Positions 9,195 to 18,570 of a stretch of DNA of 64,000 nt are shown here, in pieces. Position numbers and translations under genes: made by a program. The notes beneath the pieces are model-generated. The model searched no databases. It was not told where the DNA came from and saw only the letters and a list, made by a program, of their open reading frames with translations. Origin of the DNA: Chryseobacterium polytrichastri (GTDB lineage: Bacteria; Bacteroidota; Bacteroidia; Flavobacteriales; Weeksellaceae); the NCBI RefSeq assembly GCF_900142445.1, contig NZ_FRAV01000006.1, positions 62,001-126,000 of the forward strand. Reading direction: 5' to 3'. Every line of letters begins with the position of its first letter. Within the stretch, counting starts at the first letter, position 1.

Positions 9195-10103
9195 ATGAAA
9201 AAAAAATTCTGGTTTACACTATTATTATTTAATATTAGTAGATGTATATATGCACAGGTAGGTATTAATAACCAAACTCCTAATAGTACATTAGCAGTCA
9301 ATGGTTCTTTTAGCGCTAAGTTTTCTGAAATTACAACAGCCAATTATACCTTAACAGATCAAGACTTTCATGTTTCCTATACAGGAACAAGCAACGCGAC
9401 ATTTACATTACCTACAATCGGAACAGACGTAAGTAGTTATTCCGGAAGATTTTATAAGATTAAAAACCTCTCTAATTACACAATTACAATAACAGCTTCA
9501 GACGGAAACAGTATGAGAATTAATGGAGACTCCCCAGTAGCTACTTATACAATTCCATCAGGAGGTTATATTGAAGCTACAAACAATAATAATGCAACAG
9601 GAGGAACGTGGGATCTCTCTTATTTAGGCTCAACAAGCTTAAAAAGCAACACAGAAATATATGCAACACAATTACGCATACCCCCGCATGGAAATAATAG
9701 TTCAACCCCAGACTGGAATAACCATTCCAACTCGAACTTTGATACAGGCACCCCTAATGATAGATGGTGGATTATTAGTAAAAGTTCTTTCCCATACGAA
9801 TATCAGGTTACAGGAAATATATATCATAGAAGCAGTAAAATGACCCTCGTTTATGAATTTCAAGGAACTCCGTTTGATACAAATAATCTTTATTCAAACC
9901 TCACACCAGGAAATAATTCAGGCTTTCCTGATGTATTCTCCGCTAACTTAATAAAGCTCGCTAATGATGGTACAAATGGTAGAACCAGATTAACAGTTAC
10001 AGTTGCCAGAATTGATCAGGTAGGAAATTCTGGAGGCAATAGCAGTAATTGGGGAGGCTCATTTCTTTTAAATGTGCTACTAGCAAGAACAACTACTCAG
10101 TAA
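9195..10103 (+). CDS. Secreted protein with AQVGIN N-terminal motif, unknown function
   Basis: The 302-residue protein has a signal peptide (about 1-21, ending IYAQ), and the mature part begins QVGINNQTPNSTLAVNG. This motif recurs at the mature N-terminus of many Bacteroidetes exported proteins and in two other genes here. The middle is Ser/Thr/Asn/Gly-rich and predicted beta-rich (YTGTSNATFTLPTIGTD...), resembling phage-fibre or surface-fibre proteins. No enzyme motif or lipobox. A long AT-rich leader and a good terminator make it a single-gene unit. Probably surface-exposed or released. Confidence 0.65.
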   Translation: MKKKFWFTLLLFNISRCIYAQVGINNQTPNSTLAVNGSFSAKFSEITTANYTLTDQDFHVSYTGTSNATFTLPTIGTDVSSYSGRFYKIKNLSNYTITITASDGNSMRINGDSPVATYTIPSGGYIEATNNNNATGGTWDLSYLGSTSLKSNTEIYATQLRIPPHGNNSSTPDWNNHSNSNFDTGTPNDRWWIISKSSFPYEYQVTGNIYHRSSKMTLVYEFQGTPFDTNNLYSNLTPGNNSGFPDVFSANLIKLANDGTNGRTRLTVTVARIDQVGNSGGNSSNWGGSFLLNVLLARTTTQ

Positions 10104-10124
10104 AATAAATGATTTAATAAAGAA

Positions 10125-10157
10125 AAATGCTGCCTTATAAATATAAAGGCAGCATTT
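10125..10157 (+). terminator. Rho-independent terminator
   Basis: Stem AAATGCTGCCTT / AAGGCAGCATTT with a 9-nt loop just after the 9195 gene. Confidence 0.85.
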
Positions 10158-10605
10158 CTCAAGGGTAATTCTTATTGTTCATTTTTTTGAATAGTTGAAA
10201 ATTTGGAATAATTTTTATAAAATCAAACTAATTCAATGCATCCTAGTAATATTCTATAATTCTTTTAGGGTTCCAAATATTAAGCTGCGTTAAAAAAAGA
10301 ATATTTGTTAATTAAGAACTTATTTAAACTTTATATTTTAACCACAAATCGAAGATTCGACGGAGTCAAAAGAGACGAAAGATTAAACTTGAGCTATTTA
10401 AGTTCATCATAAAGTGCAAACAAGAATTGATAAGTTAAAAAATATTTGCATATCAAGCTGAATCGAGATATTATCCTTTTATAAACTTTGTTACATTTTA
10501 AATGATTCAATATTTAGTTTAATTTTTTAATTAGCTTAAGCAGAGTTTATATATCTGGAAAAAAAACAATTTTAAACATAAAACAAACACTAAAAATTAT
10601 TTCGG
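10158..10605. other. AT-rich intergenic region with a degenerate repeat
   Basis: About 450 bp without a gene. A stretch at about 10340-10440 (AACCACAAATCGAAG..., AAAGTGCAAACAAG) resembles a worn copy of a common flavobacterial intergenic repeat. The rest is AT-rich leader for the gene at 10606; no clear promoter was found. Confidence 0.35.
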
Positions 10606-11178
10606 ATGAACAAAATTATAATACTTTTTATAATGGTAATATCTTGTTGTATCTCAGCACAAGTAGGTATAAATACTACCTCACCAGACCAAAGCTCTTT
10701 ATTAGATATTAATAGTACTTCTAAAGGAGTTTTACTTCCAAGGATCAGTAATATATCCTCTATCTCAACCCCAGCGACCGGATTGATAATCTTTGATACT
10801 ACAAAAAAATGCATTAGCCAAAATATTGGTACTTCTTTAATACCAGACTGGGTCTGCCTTTCTCCTTATGTAAACAAATTTTTTTATATGCCCAGCGTAG
10901 TTTTTGATACAACTGCTCCAACAACAGGACAAACAAAGGATTTATACACTTTGTACAAAAATCAGTTTTCGAATATTCAGAGTAATGCAAGAAGTACTTC
11001 TGCACCTGCAACAATTCCATTTTTCCCCGATACAACAGATTTACATTATTATGTAACAGGCTATGATGCTAATGTTTTTCAAATAAACAGTATAAGCGAT
11101 ACAGGAGTATTAAATTATGATGTTCTTTCCAATGCAACATCGGCTTCTTTTATCAACATTGTTTTTGTAGTAAAATAA
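10606..11178 (+). CDS. Secreted AQVGIN-type protein, unknown function
   Basis: A 190-residue protein with a signal peptide (about 1-18, CCISAQ). The mature part starts QVGINTTSPDQSSLLDIN and runs into STSKGVLLPRISNI, a module common at the N-terminus of secreted Bacteroidetes proteins. The remaining 130 residues match nothing I know. The gene is 10 bp upstream of the lectin-like gene at 11189, so both are likely on one transcript and may act together at the cell surface. Confidence 0.65.
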   Translation: MNKIIILFIMVISCCISAQVGINTTSPDQSSLLDINSTSKGVLLPRISNISSISTPATGLIIFDTTKKCISQNIGTSLIPDWVCLSPYVNKFFYMPSVVFDTTAPTTGQTKDLYTLYKNQFSNIQSNARSTSAPATIPFFPDTTDLHYYVTGYDANVFQINSISDTGVLNYDVLSNATSASFINIVFVVK

Positions 11179-11188
11179 AGTAAAAATC

Positions 11189-12757
11189 ATGAAATATAAT
11201 TTCGGAAGACTCTCATTGATGAGTCTTATCTTTATGTTGCTTACAAATATTGTGTATGCACAGACAGACAGCATAGAAGCAGCCAGCATCTACGGTTTCT
11301 CATCATACTCCAACTCATTGATGAATGCTTCTTCTGATCCCAACTTAACCATTCAGGGAAATGCTTCATACACGGCAACCGGAGTACAACTGACTCCAGC
11401 AATCCAAAGCCGATTTGGCGGATTATTTCTTAACGGACAATCTTTTACATCTGCAAATGGTTTGCTGGTAGAGTTTGAATATGATATGACAAATGGAACT
11501 ACACTCAACGGCAACTATGGAGACGGACTATCTTTTTTCTTATACGACGGAGCAGTAGTCTCCCCTACTATTGGAGCACGAGGAGCTGGATTGGGATACT
11601 CTTACAACAGAGCAAATGAAACCGCTAGTTCACTTAGAAGAGCTGGTCTGTCAGGGGCATATTTAGGTATTGCTTTAGACGAATTTGGAAATTTTAAAAC
11701 TAAGCGATTTTTTCCAAGTGCCAGAGTGAATGGTATTGATCAAGTTAACTGGAGTCAGCGATCGAGCCACGTTACCTTGAGAGGAGCAAAAGGAGTGGCA
11801 ATTAGCAATAACGGTTTAGAAGATGGGTACACTGGTTATCCCGTTTTGATAACGCGATCAACATTAAGTAACGCAGGAACGGTTGGAGCTATTCTTAATA
11901 CGGACAGATCATATACAATAACTACCAATAACCTTGCCTCAACATTTGATTTAAGAAACGCAAATGGTGGATTTAGAAAAGTATACCTAGAATTGATACC
12001 TCATCTTGTAACAGCCACCACAACAGACGGATTTGATGTAAAAGTTGATATTCAGACCGACCCAAACCAAACTCCTATAAATGTCATTAATTACTATCAC
12101 TATAAAACATCTGTACCTTATTCAGAAAATGCTAATCCTCAAACTACAGATTATAACACTTCAAGTTCGGAGGGGTCACCAACTGACCAAACACTAAACG
12201 CAAGTGTTCCTTCTGTTTTAAAATTAGGTTTTGCAGCAGCCACAGGTGCAGCTTCTCAGCAGCATATAATCAGAAATCTACAATTAACTCTGCCATATTC
12301 TGCAATTACCGAAGATGATACAGCTTCTACCTGTTTATTTCAGCCAGTTACAATTCCAGTGTTGGATAATGACATAGCATATAAAGGAATAATCAACATT
12401 ACGAATCCACCTACTGGAAGTACGAATAATATTGATAAATCTACGTTCAGTTTTGCAAGAAACAGTGATACTGATCTTACTTTATCCCGTAGTAAAGTAA
12501 CTCCGGAAGGAACATGGAGCTATAATATAAATACAGGAATTGTAACCTTTACACCTTCAAATGGTTTTACAGGTACCGCTACCATGACATACTCCATAAA
12601 AGGCGAAACCGTAAAAGATTCTAATGGTAAAATCATAGAACCCTATGGTGATGCCGCATACCGTTCTGTTCCTTCCATCATCACCGTAAAACTGAAAACT
12701 ACTGGTTGCATTTACTCTGTAGTTTCCAATAAAATGGTAACACAAGAAGTAAAATAA
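11189..12757 (+). CDS. Secreted L-type lectin-like adhesin with CshA-type repeat
   Basis: A 522-residue secreted protein (signal peptide about 1-25, VYAQ). Residues about 35-310 look like a bacterial L-type (legume-like) lectin domain: VEFEYDMTN...GDGLSFFLYDG..., GLGYSYNR, LGIALDEFGNF. Residues about 380-500 resemble a CshA-type fibril repeat: a cysteine-anchored start (STCLFQPVTIPVLDND), then SYNINTGIVTFTPSNGFTGTATMTYSI. Expected to bind sugars at the surface. There is no lipobox or obvious type-IX sorting tail, so the mode of attachment is unclear. It follows a small secreted-protein gene in the same unit and ends at a hairpin that runs into the next gene. Confidence 0.75.
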   Translation: MKYNFGRLSLMSLIFMLLTNIVYAQTDSIEAASIYGFSSYSNSLMNASSDPNLTIQGNASYTATGVQLTPAIQSRFGGLFLNGQSFTSANGLLVEFEYDMTNGTTLNGNYGDGLSFFLYDGAVVSPTIGARGAGLGYSYNRANETASSLRRAGLSGAYLGIALDEFGNFKTKRFFPSARVNGIDQVNWSQRSSHVTLRGAKGVAISNNGLEDGYTGYPVLITRSTLSNAGTVGAILNTDRSYTITTNNLASTFDLRNANGGFRKVYLELIPHLVTATTTDGFDVKVDIQTDPNQTPINVINYYHYKTSVPYSENANPQTTDYNTSSSEGSPTDQTLNASVPSVLKLGFAAATGAASQQHIIRNLQLTLPYSAITEDDTASTCLFQPVTIPVLDNDIAYKGIINITNPPTGSTNNIDKSTFSFARNSDTDLTLSRSKVTPEGTWSYNINTGIVTFTPSNGFTGTATMTYSIKGETVKDSNGKIIEPYGDAAYRSVPSIITVKLKTTGCIYSVVSNKMVTQEVK

Positions 12758-12762
12758 AAATA

Positions 12763-12789
12763 AAACCGTAGAAAAAATTTCTATGGTTT
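12763..12789 (+). terminator. Terminator-like hairpin overlapping the 5' end of the next reading frame
   Basis: Stem AAACCGTAGAAA / TTTCTATGGTTT (one G-U type mismatch) with a 3-nt loop, directly after the lectin gene. The TAG inside the left arm is the in-frame stop that closes the upstream extension of the membrane-protein gene at 12811. Confidence 0.7.
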
Positions 12790-12810
12790 ATTTTCATTCC
12801 TTCATTACTT

Positions 12811-13194
12811 ATGGGAATACTATTACTTACAGGTATTTTTACCTTACCTGAAATCTCTTTACCTGTATTCTACAATTCAGGATACTTTTCAACTAATGAA
12901 GACGTAGGTTTATTTAAAAACATCGAAATAGATTTTTTCCAAAATTTATTTGGAATTTTAATTATCATTGGTGGAGTATTGGTAGGATATTCAAAAGAAA
13001 AAATTGAAGATGAATATATTTCTAGTTTGCGTTTACGATCTGTTTTTTGGAGCTTAATGGTTACCTATTCTATCATTCTTATATTATTCTTAACCCTATT
13101 TGGAATACTATTCTTTACAGCAATGATTATAATTATATTTTTACCACTGATACTTTACATTTTCAGATTTAACTATTTATTGCTTAAAAAATGA
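12811..13194 (+). CDS. Small integral membrane protein, 5' end possibly lost
   Basis: A 127-residue protein, with hydrophobic segments at about 1-12, 48-65, 80-100 and 104-122 and the cytoplasmic motif GYSKEKIEDEYISSLRLRS. It overlaps the following Xre-type regulator by 4 bp (ATGA), the usual pairing for this membrane-protein family in Bacteroidetes (from memory). The chosen ATG cuts the first TM helix: the reading frame continues upstream as FLWFIFIPSLL before meeting a TAG in the lectin terminator, with no ATG, GTG or TTG codon. Either translation starts at this ATG or at an unusual codon, or the gene has lost its true start. Confidence 0.6.
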   Translation: MGILLLTGIFTLPEISLPVFYNSGYFSTNEDVGLFKNIEIDFFQNLFGILIIIGGVLVGYSKEKIEDEYISSLRLRSVFWSLMVTYSIILILFLTLFGILFFTAMIIIIFLPLILYIFRFNYLLLKK

Positions 13195-13391
13195 AAAATA
13201 CAATTAAGATTGAAAGAGCTGTAAAAAATATTACACAAGAAGATCTTGCAAAAAAAATAGGTGTATCAAGACAAACTATTAATGCAATGGAAGCAGGTAA
13301 ATACGTTCCTTCTACAGTTTTAGCATTGAAAATTTCAAAATATTTCAATAAAAAAGTTGAGGATATTTTTGAGCTTGAAAATGATGATTAA
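13191..13391 (+). CDS. Xre-family HTH transcriptional regulator
   Basis: A 66-residue protein that is almost entirely one HTH_3 domain: KNITQEDLAKKIGVSRQTINAMEAGKYVPSTVLALKISKYFNKKVEDIFEL. This is the compact YgzD/Xre-type regulator found across Firmicutes and Bacteroidetes. Its start overlaps the stop of the membrane-protein gene by 4 bp, so the two are translationally coupled. It probably controls its own operon; the signal is unknown. Confidence 0.9.
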   Translation: MKNTIKIERAVKNITQEDLAKKIGVSRQTINAMEAGKYVPSTVLALKISKYFNKKVEDIFELENDD

Positions 13392-13541
13392 TTATATTCA
13401 AGTTTTAGAAAATTTGAGATAGAAAATACTTCGCATATAGATAAAACCCATTCGTGGGCGAGCAAGACTTATATAGCATTTATTTCATACACACAAAATG
13501 GAATAGAGAACTTATTTTTAATTAATATAACAAAAAAAAGC

Positions 13542-13559
13542 CCAGAAATAAATTTCTGG
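13542..13559 (-). terminator. Terminator of the TonB receptor gene
   Basis: On the minus strand the stem (CCAGAAA / TTTCTGG) is followed by GGGCTTTTTTTTG, about 30 bp after the receptor stop codon. Confidence 0.75.
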
Positions 13560-13590
13560 ACTATTGAAAGAATATATAGTAAAATAAAAA

Positions 13591-16500
13591 TTAAAAATTA
13601 TATCTCAATCCTAACTGAGCCTGGAATCTTGATGCAAACTGATCAATAGTATAAGGCAACCCAGGAGTTGTAAAGTTATATGTTGGATCACCAGCTGAAG
13701 GTTGTCCTGCAGCAACGTTTCCTACTTTTGTTAATCCTACACTAGCTGTAGAGTTAAAGGTATTAGGTACAAAATACACTTTACCCCAGTTTTTATTTAA
13801 TAGATTAGTAAGATTGATGATACTTAATGAAATCTGTATGGTATTTTTAGATTTCGGGCTCAATCTTATTTCATCCATAATTTTAAAGTCAGCTTGTATA
13901 TTCCATGGAGTCACATCGCCATTTCTTTCTGTAAACTTTCCTCTTCGAGAACTCAGATATTTGTTATTGTCAACAAATTTTTCATAATCTGCAATTTGCT
14001 GTTGCGCAGAAACTAAAACATTTCCGGCAGCATCTTTTATAGCAACGATATATTTAGCAGCTTCAGTAGCATCCTTGAAAATGTAAGAAAGTCCGGCAGC
14101 CTGCCCCGTATTAGCAATCGTACTGTTTATAAATCCCCAAGAAAAAGGATTTCCAGACTGCGCATTGAAATATACGTTAGCAGATAATCTGTTGGATGGT
14201 GAAAGATTAAGAGAATATCCAAGATTCGCCACTACCCTGTTTTTGATAGCAAAGTTAGAAGTCGTAAGCTGTGGATTATTTGGCGTTAGAGACTGATTCA
14301 TTTGCCAGTTACTTTCCATAGAGTTTCTGATTCCGTTGGTAATATCCTTTGCATCACCATACGTATAGGCAACGAAGAAATTAAATCCGAAATTATATGC
14401 TTTAGAAAGCTGAGCCGTTAAGTTATATCGGTAACCTTGTTTCGTATTGGATAAAAGATAAGCATTGGAAAAATTACTGTTGATGTTACCACTGTAAATC
14501 GGCATTTCATGATTCGTATCATAGCTGTAATACGTCACATTATCTGTTTTGTTCACTTGTTGGAATTGTAGATCGTATAATACTTTTGTATAGATACCCT
14601 CTAATGTCAATTTATACCCAGAAACACTGTAGTCAACAGCCAATGAACTTCTCCACACTCTTGGCATTTTAAAGTTATTATCAATTAAATCTACCTGAAC
14701 TTTAGAAGAATTTTGCCATTTCGGGAAATTACCACTCACCAAAGGATCTCCATTAGCCGCCAACTGAGCTGCTGTAGGTGAATTATAATCATAACTTCCA
14801 AAACCTACACCATCATTATAATAAGCATACCCTAGCCATGCAAAAGGAATTCTTCCCACGAAAATACCGGAACCTCCCCTTAATACAACTGATCTATCTT
14901 CGGTAACATCCCAAGTAAAGCCAAGTCTCGGAGACAAAGTAGGTTTATTAAGATAGTTATTGGTAAGTTGATCTAGTGGCGTATATGTATATGTATTTCC
15001 ATAATTAGGATCTTGAGGAGAATTGGTAACCTTTGGACTTAAATTAGGTTTATTAGGTAAATCCGTGTAATCTACTCTTACTCCCGGTGATAATCTCACT
15101 CTTCCTAAATTAATCTCATCCTGAAAATATAATGAAAGAAGATTAACTTTATAAGAAGCATAAGGATTATTAAAGATGGTCTCTCTACTATCTCCATTGA
15201 ATGGATATGTACCTCTTATTCTTGAAGGGTTAGCGTTATAGAAATCATTTAAACTCTTATAAGAAATTCTTCCGTTAAGCGCGTTTACGAAACCATAATC
15301 TATATTATACAATTCATTATGCGTTCCTAATAAGAATGTATGAATTCCTTTTTTGTACGTCAAATTATCGGTGATCTCAAAAGTCTTCTGCTTCATGTTA
15401 AAAACAGTCGCCTCTCTATCATTTCCTAATAAAATAGTTCCTCCGTTATAAGCAATTTCCACTTGCGGGAACATGGCATTGGAAGAAGTAGGATCTCTAT
15501 AATCATGTATAGAAGAATATCCTAATATTAAATTATTACTCCATTTATCATTAAAACGACTTTTCAATTCCAACGTGGTAGAAGAAGAAGTATTCTTCTG
15601 AATGTAATCCATGCTAGAGAATCTGAAATTCGCTCCATCCCTTTCAAGATTTGAAGCTTGTGAGAATACCGTATTATTTTTAATGGATAGCGTATGCTTA
15701 TCATTAATCTTCCAATCTAATTTATTAAAAAGCTTAGAGCTTTCTGAGAAATTATTATATTGATTGAAGCTTCCTACATTGAAATTATATTTATTACGAA
15801 CAAAATCAGAAATCTGCTGAGCCACCGCATCATTCACCAATGCATTAGGATCATTCGCATTATAGAAAACAGGATCTGTTCTTTTCGTATATTCTAAATT
15901 GGTAAATAAGAATACTTTATCTTTTACAACAGGTAAGCCTACTCTTCCCCCAAAAATAAAATCTTCAAAAGAGCTTGGCATTTTTGAATTATCACCAATT
16001 CTGTTGTTTCCTGTAATAGAAGCATTTCTTCCGTATGTATACAAAGATCCGGTAATATCATTACTTCCGCTTCGCGTTACTGCATTAATACTTCCTCCTA
16101 GGAAATTCCCCAGCTTTACATCATAAGGAGCAATATAAACTTGCACATCCTGAATAGCATCTAAGCTGATGGAATTAGAACGCGTACTACTTCCCGGCAT
16201 TCCTGATGTTCCCGTTTGTCCTCCTAAAGATGGGCTAAAACCAATTGCATCATTATTAATAGATCCGTCAATAGTAACGTTGTTATAACGGAAGTTGGTT
16301 CCGTTGAAAGAGTTATTCGCACTCTGTGGAACGAGTTTCGTCACATCCTGAATTCCTCTATTGATATTGGGGAGCCCAGCAATCTGTGCCTGGCTGATTC
16401 CTACTCCGTTTTTTACAATGGTTCTTTTAGAAGTAAGTTTTACCTCATCAATTACCTTTTCTCTGTTATTAACTTCCACTACCGGTAAATCATTATTACC

Positions 16501-16776
16501 CAACGAAAGTTGTATATTGGTTGTAGAATAAATGACCTGCGAACCGTCCGAAACTTCTATTGTATAAGGACCTCCTGGCTGCAAATTATCTAAGCTGAAC
16601 TGCCCTTTACTGTTGCTTTTCGTTTCAAAAGTACTGTTCGTAGGTACATGCACTACTTTCACAGTAACTTCAGAGGTTATCCCTTTTAACCGTCCAAAAA
16701 TTTTAGAACTGGTCTCCTGTGAAAATGCAAACCCAAAGGACAATAAAGCAAAAGCACAGATAATTTTTTTCTTCAT
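13591..16776 (-). CDS. TonB-dependent outer-membrane receptor
   Basis: About 1061 residues from the ATG at 16776 (MKKKIICAFALLSFGFAFSQ, a signal peptide); an upstream in-frame start at 16803 would add nine unlikely residues. After the signal comes a carboxypeptidase-regulatory-like beta domain (about 25-100), a plug (about 110-240, with QAQIAGLPNINRGIQDVTKL and NNVTIDGSINNDAIGF) and a large beta-barrel ending GLRYNF with the expected terminal Phe. This OmpA-like/oar subclass lacks a SusD partner here, so the substrate may be a peptide, protein or siderophore rather than a glycan (inference). It is transcribed alone. Confidence 0.92.
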   Translation of the reverse strand: MKKKIICAFALLSFGFAFSQETSSKIFGRLKGITSEVTVKVVHVPTNSTFETKSNSKGQFSLDNLQPGGPYTIEVSDGSQVIYSTTNIQLSLGNNDLPVVEVNNREKVIDEVKLTSKRTIVKNGVGISQAQIAGLPNINRGIQDVTKLVPQSANNSFNGTNFRYNNVTIDGSINNDAIGFSPSLGGQTGTSGMPGSSTRSNSISLDAIQDVQVYIAPYDVKLGNFLGGSINAVTRSGSNDITGSLYTYGRNASITGNNRIGDNSKMPSSFEDFIFGGRVGLPVVKDKVFLFTNLEYTKRTDPVFYNANDPNALVNDAVAQQISDFVRNKYNFNVGSFNQYNNFSESSKLFNKLDWKINDKHTLSIKNNTVFSQASNLERDGANFRFSSMDYIQKNTSSSTTLELKSRFNDKWSNNLILGYSSIHDYRDPTSSNAMFPQVEIAYNGGTILLGNDREATVFNMKQKTFEITDNLTYKKGIHTFLLGTHNELYNIDYGFVNALNGRISYKSLNDFYNANPSRIRGTYPFNGDSRETIFNNPYASYKVNLLSLYFQDEINLGRVRLSPGVRVDYTDLPNKPNLSPKVTNSPQDPNYGNTYTYTPLDQLTNNYLNKPTLSPRLGFTWDVTEDRSVVLRGGSGIFVGRIPFAWLGYAYYNDGVGFGSYDYNSPTAAQLAANGDPLVSGNFPKWQNSSKVQVDLIDNNFKMPRVWRSSLAVDYSVSGYKLTLEGIYTKVLYDLQFQQVNKTDNVTYYSYDTNHEMPIYSGNINSNFSNAYLLSNTKQGYRYNLTAQLSKAYNFGFNFFVAYTYGDAKDITNGIRNSMESNWQMNQSLTPNNPQLTTSNFAIKNRVVANLGYSLNLSPSNRLSANVYFNAQSGNPFSWGFINSTIANTGQAAGLSYIFKDATEAAKYIVAIKDAAGNVLVSAQQQIADYEKFVDNNKYLSSRRGKFTERNGDVTPWNIQADFKIMDEIRLSPKSKNTIQISLSIINLTNLLNKNWGKVYFVPNTFNSTASVGLTKVGNVAAGQPSAGDPTYNFTTPGLPYTIDQFASRFQAQLGLRYNF

Positions 16777-16983
16777 ATTTTTTACTTCTATTTTCTGGAG
16801 CAAAATTATATCGCAAAAAGATCAAGTATGGTAACATACAGTTAACATTATGTGACCTAATCTTTAACATTTCCTTAAAAAAAACTTAATAGGATTATTA
16901 GTTTAATTTATATCAATTTGTTTCAGCAGTGTAACAATCATTGAAAAAAAAATTCTTAATTTTAAAAACTAAATACACTTTAT

Positions 16984-17874
16984 ATGAAATTCGGACAAGT
17001 AGAAGATCCTTCTAAAATAGATTTCACATTACCAAAAGATCACCCCAGAACCAAGGAAATTTTAAGTCAAAACAAAAAAGGTTTAGAAAATATTTCTATT
17101 GGATGTGCAAAATGGAATAAAACAGATCTTAAAGGATTTTATCCAAAAGGAACTAAAGATGAGTTAACTTATTATGGAACACAATTTAATTCGATAGAAT
17201 TAAATGCTACCTTTTATGGAATGCCTACTCCGGAGCAGGTCATTACCTGGAAAGACAAAACACCAGAAAACTTTAAATTTTTCCCAAAAATAACCAACAC
17301 TGTTTCGCATTTCAGAAGATTGATTGACGTTACAGATCCTGTCACTAATTTTGCAACTTCCGTGATGAACTTCAACGAAAAATTAGGAATGGTTTTTCTA
17401 CAACTTCACGATAATTTTAAACCTAAAGATTACGACAGATTAGAAAAATTTGTAAAAGAATGGCCTAAGGAAGTTCCTTTAGCCATTGAATTAAGAAATA
17501 CTGAATGGTTTACGGATGAAGAAATCTTCAATACCACTTGTGAGCTTTTTGAAGCACATCATATCACCAATATCATTGTAGATACAGCAGGCAGAAGAGA
17601 TATGCTTCATATGCGTCTCACAACGCCTAACGCATTCATAAGATATGTAGGAGCTAACGCTGAAAGTGATTATGCAAGACTAGACGACTGGATGAAACAT
17701 CTTACGAAATGGAAGAAAGAAGGTCTTCAAAATTTATACTTTTTTGTACATCAAAATATTGAAAAAGCATCTCCTTTATTATCTGCTTATTTCATCAATA
17801 AACTCAATGAAGAATGGAAAACCAATCTTCAAATCCCTAAAATGGCAACGGAAACTACCGCTACCCTATTTTAA
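16984..17874 (+). CDS. DUF72 domain-containing protein
   Basis: A 296-residue cytoplasmic protein of the DUF72 (YecE-like, TIM-barrel) family. It has an early SIGCAKWNKTDLKGFYP segment, TQFNSIELNATFYGMP, FKFFPKITNTVSH, and the LAIELRNTEWF strand. The biochemical role of the family is not established. Single gene with its own terminator; upstream spacer of about 200 bp is shared with the divergent TonB receptor gene. Confidence 0.9.
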   Translation: MKFGQVEDPSKIDFTLPKDHPRTKEILSQNKKGLENISIGCAKWNKTDLKGFYPKGTKDELTYYGTQFNSIELNATFYGMPTPEQVITWKDKTPENFKFFPKITNTVSHFRRLIDVTDPVTNFATSVMNFNEKLGMVFLQLHDNFKPKDYDRLEKFVKEWPKEVPLAIELRNTEWFTDEEIFNTTCELFEAHHITNIIVDTAGRRDMLHMRLTTPNAFIRYVGANAESDYARLDDWMKHLTKWKKEGLQNLYFFVHQNIEKASPLLSAYFINKLNEEWKTNLQIPKMATETTATLF

Positions 17875-17879
17875 AATAA

Positions 17880-17910
17880 AATCCCCTATTAATTATATTA
17901 ATAGGGGATT
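17880..17910 (+). terminator. Rho-independent terminator after the DUF72 gene
   Basis: Perfect 14-bp stem AATCCCCTATTAAT / ATTAATAGGGGATT, then a T-rich stretch. It sits between convergent genes and may serve both strands. Confidence 0.88.
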
Positions 17911-17920
17911 CTTATATTTT

Positions 17921-18514
17921 TCACTGTCTTTTTCTAAGCAGAAGTACCAAATTAAGGAAAAGCAATAGAAAATCCAGCGTTACCCAAATTCCCAATTTTA
18001 CATTCTCATAATTATAAGCTTCAACCTGTTTCTCAGCGATCTCGGAAAGCTTTACACTTTGGTTAATATAATTCCTAATTTCAATGATCTGGTCCATATT
18101 TTTATTTGGAACAGAATGTTGAGAGAAGTAGACCAAGTTCTTTTTTCCTAAATATCCTACGATCCAGTATTCATCAGATTTATCCATTTTAAGATGCTCA
18201 ATCCTGTAATATTCCGGGCGGATCTTTCCAATATGTTTCGCTTCTAAGATTCCATCATTATTATCATCGTAATTATTGATCACGTAAAAATCCAATGTCT
18301 GAGGAAGTTTATTAATAACCTGTAGAGACAATGAATCTTTCACAATCCCCACCGTACTTTTCTTAATAAACCAATATGTAAAAATTGAGATTGAAAATAC
18401 AATGGTAAAAACACGGAATATCTTAGCCCACTCGGCGCCCCTTCCCTTTTTTACTTTTGACAAAATAAGAGAAAAAATGGAAGCTAAGAAAATAATAAAA
18501 ATGACTAATCCCAT
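17921..18514 (-). CDS. Two-TM membrane protein of unknown function
   Basis: About 197 residues from the ATG at 18514 (MGLVIFIIFLASIFS); an in-frame start at 18553 would put a charged stretch before the first TM and is less likely. TM helices at about 1-18 and 36-54, then an extracytoplasmic domain (SLQVINKLPQTLDFYVINNYDDNNDGILEAKHIGKIRPEYYRIE) and a C-terminal TM (about 172-192) followed by RKRQ. The DNNDG segment resembles a calcium-binding loop but may be chance. Divergent from the outer-membrane protein gene at 18571, 56 bp away. Confidence 0.65.
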   Translation of the reverse strand: MGLVIFIIFLASIFSLILSKVKKGRGAEWAKIFRVFTIVFSISIFTYWFIKKSTVGIVKDSLSLQVINKLPQTLDFYVINNYDDNNDGILEAKHIGKIRPEYYRIEHLKMDKSDEYWIVGYLGKKNLVYFSQHSVPNKNMDQIIEIRNYINQSVKLSEIAEKQVEAYNYENVKLGIWVTLDFLLLFLNLVLLLRKRQ

Positions 18515-18570
18515 GTTGCAAAGATACTTTTTTATCAATACTTTTGGCCTCAATTTAAAAAACTATAACT

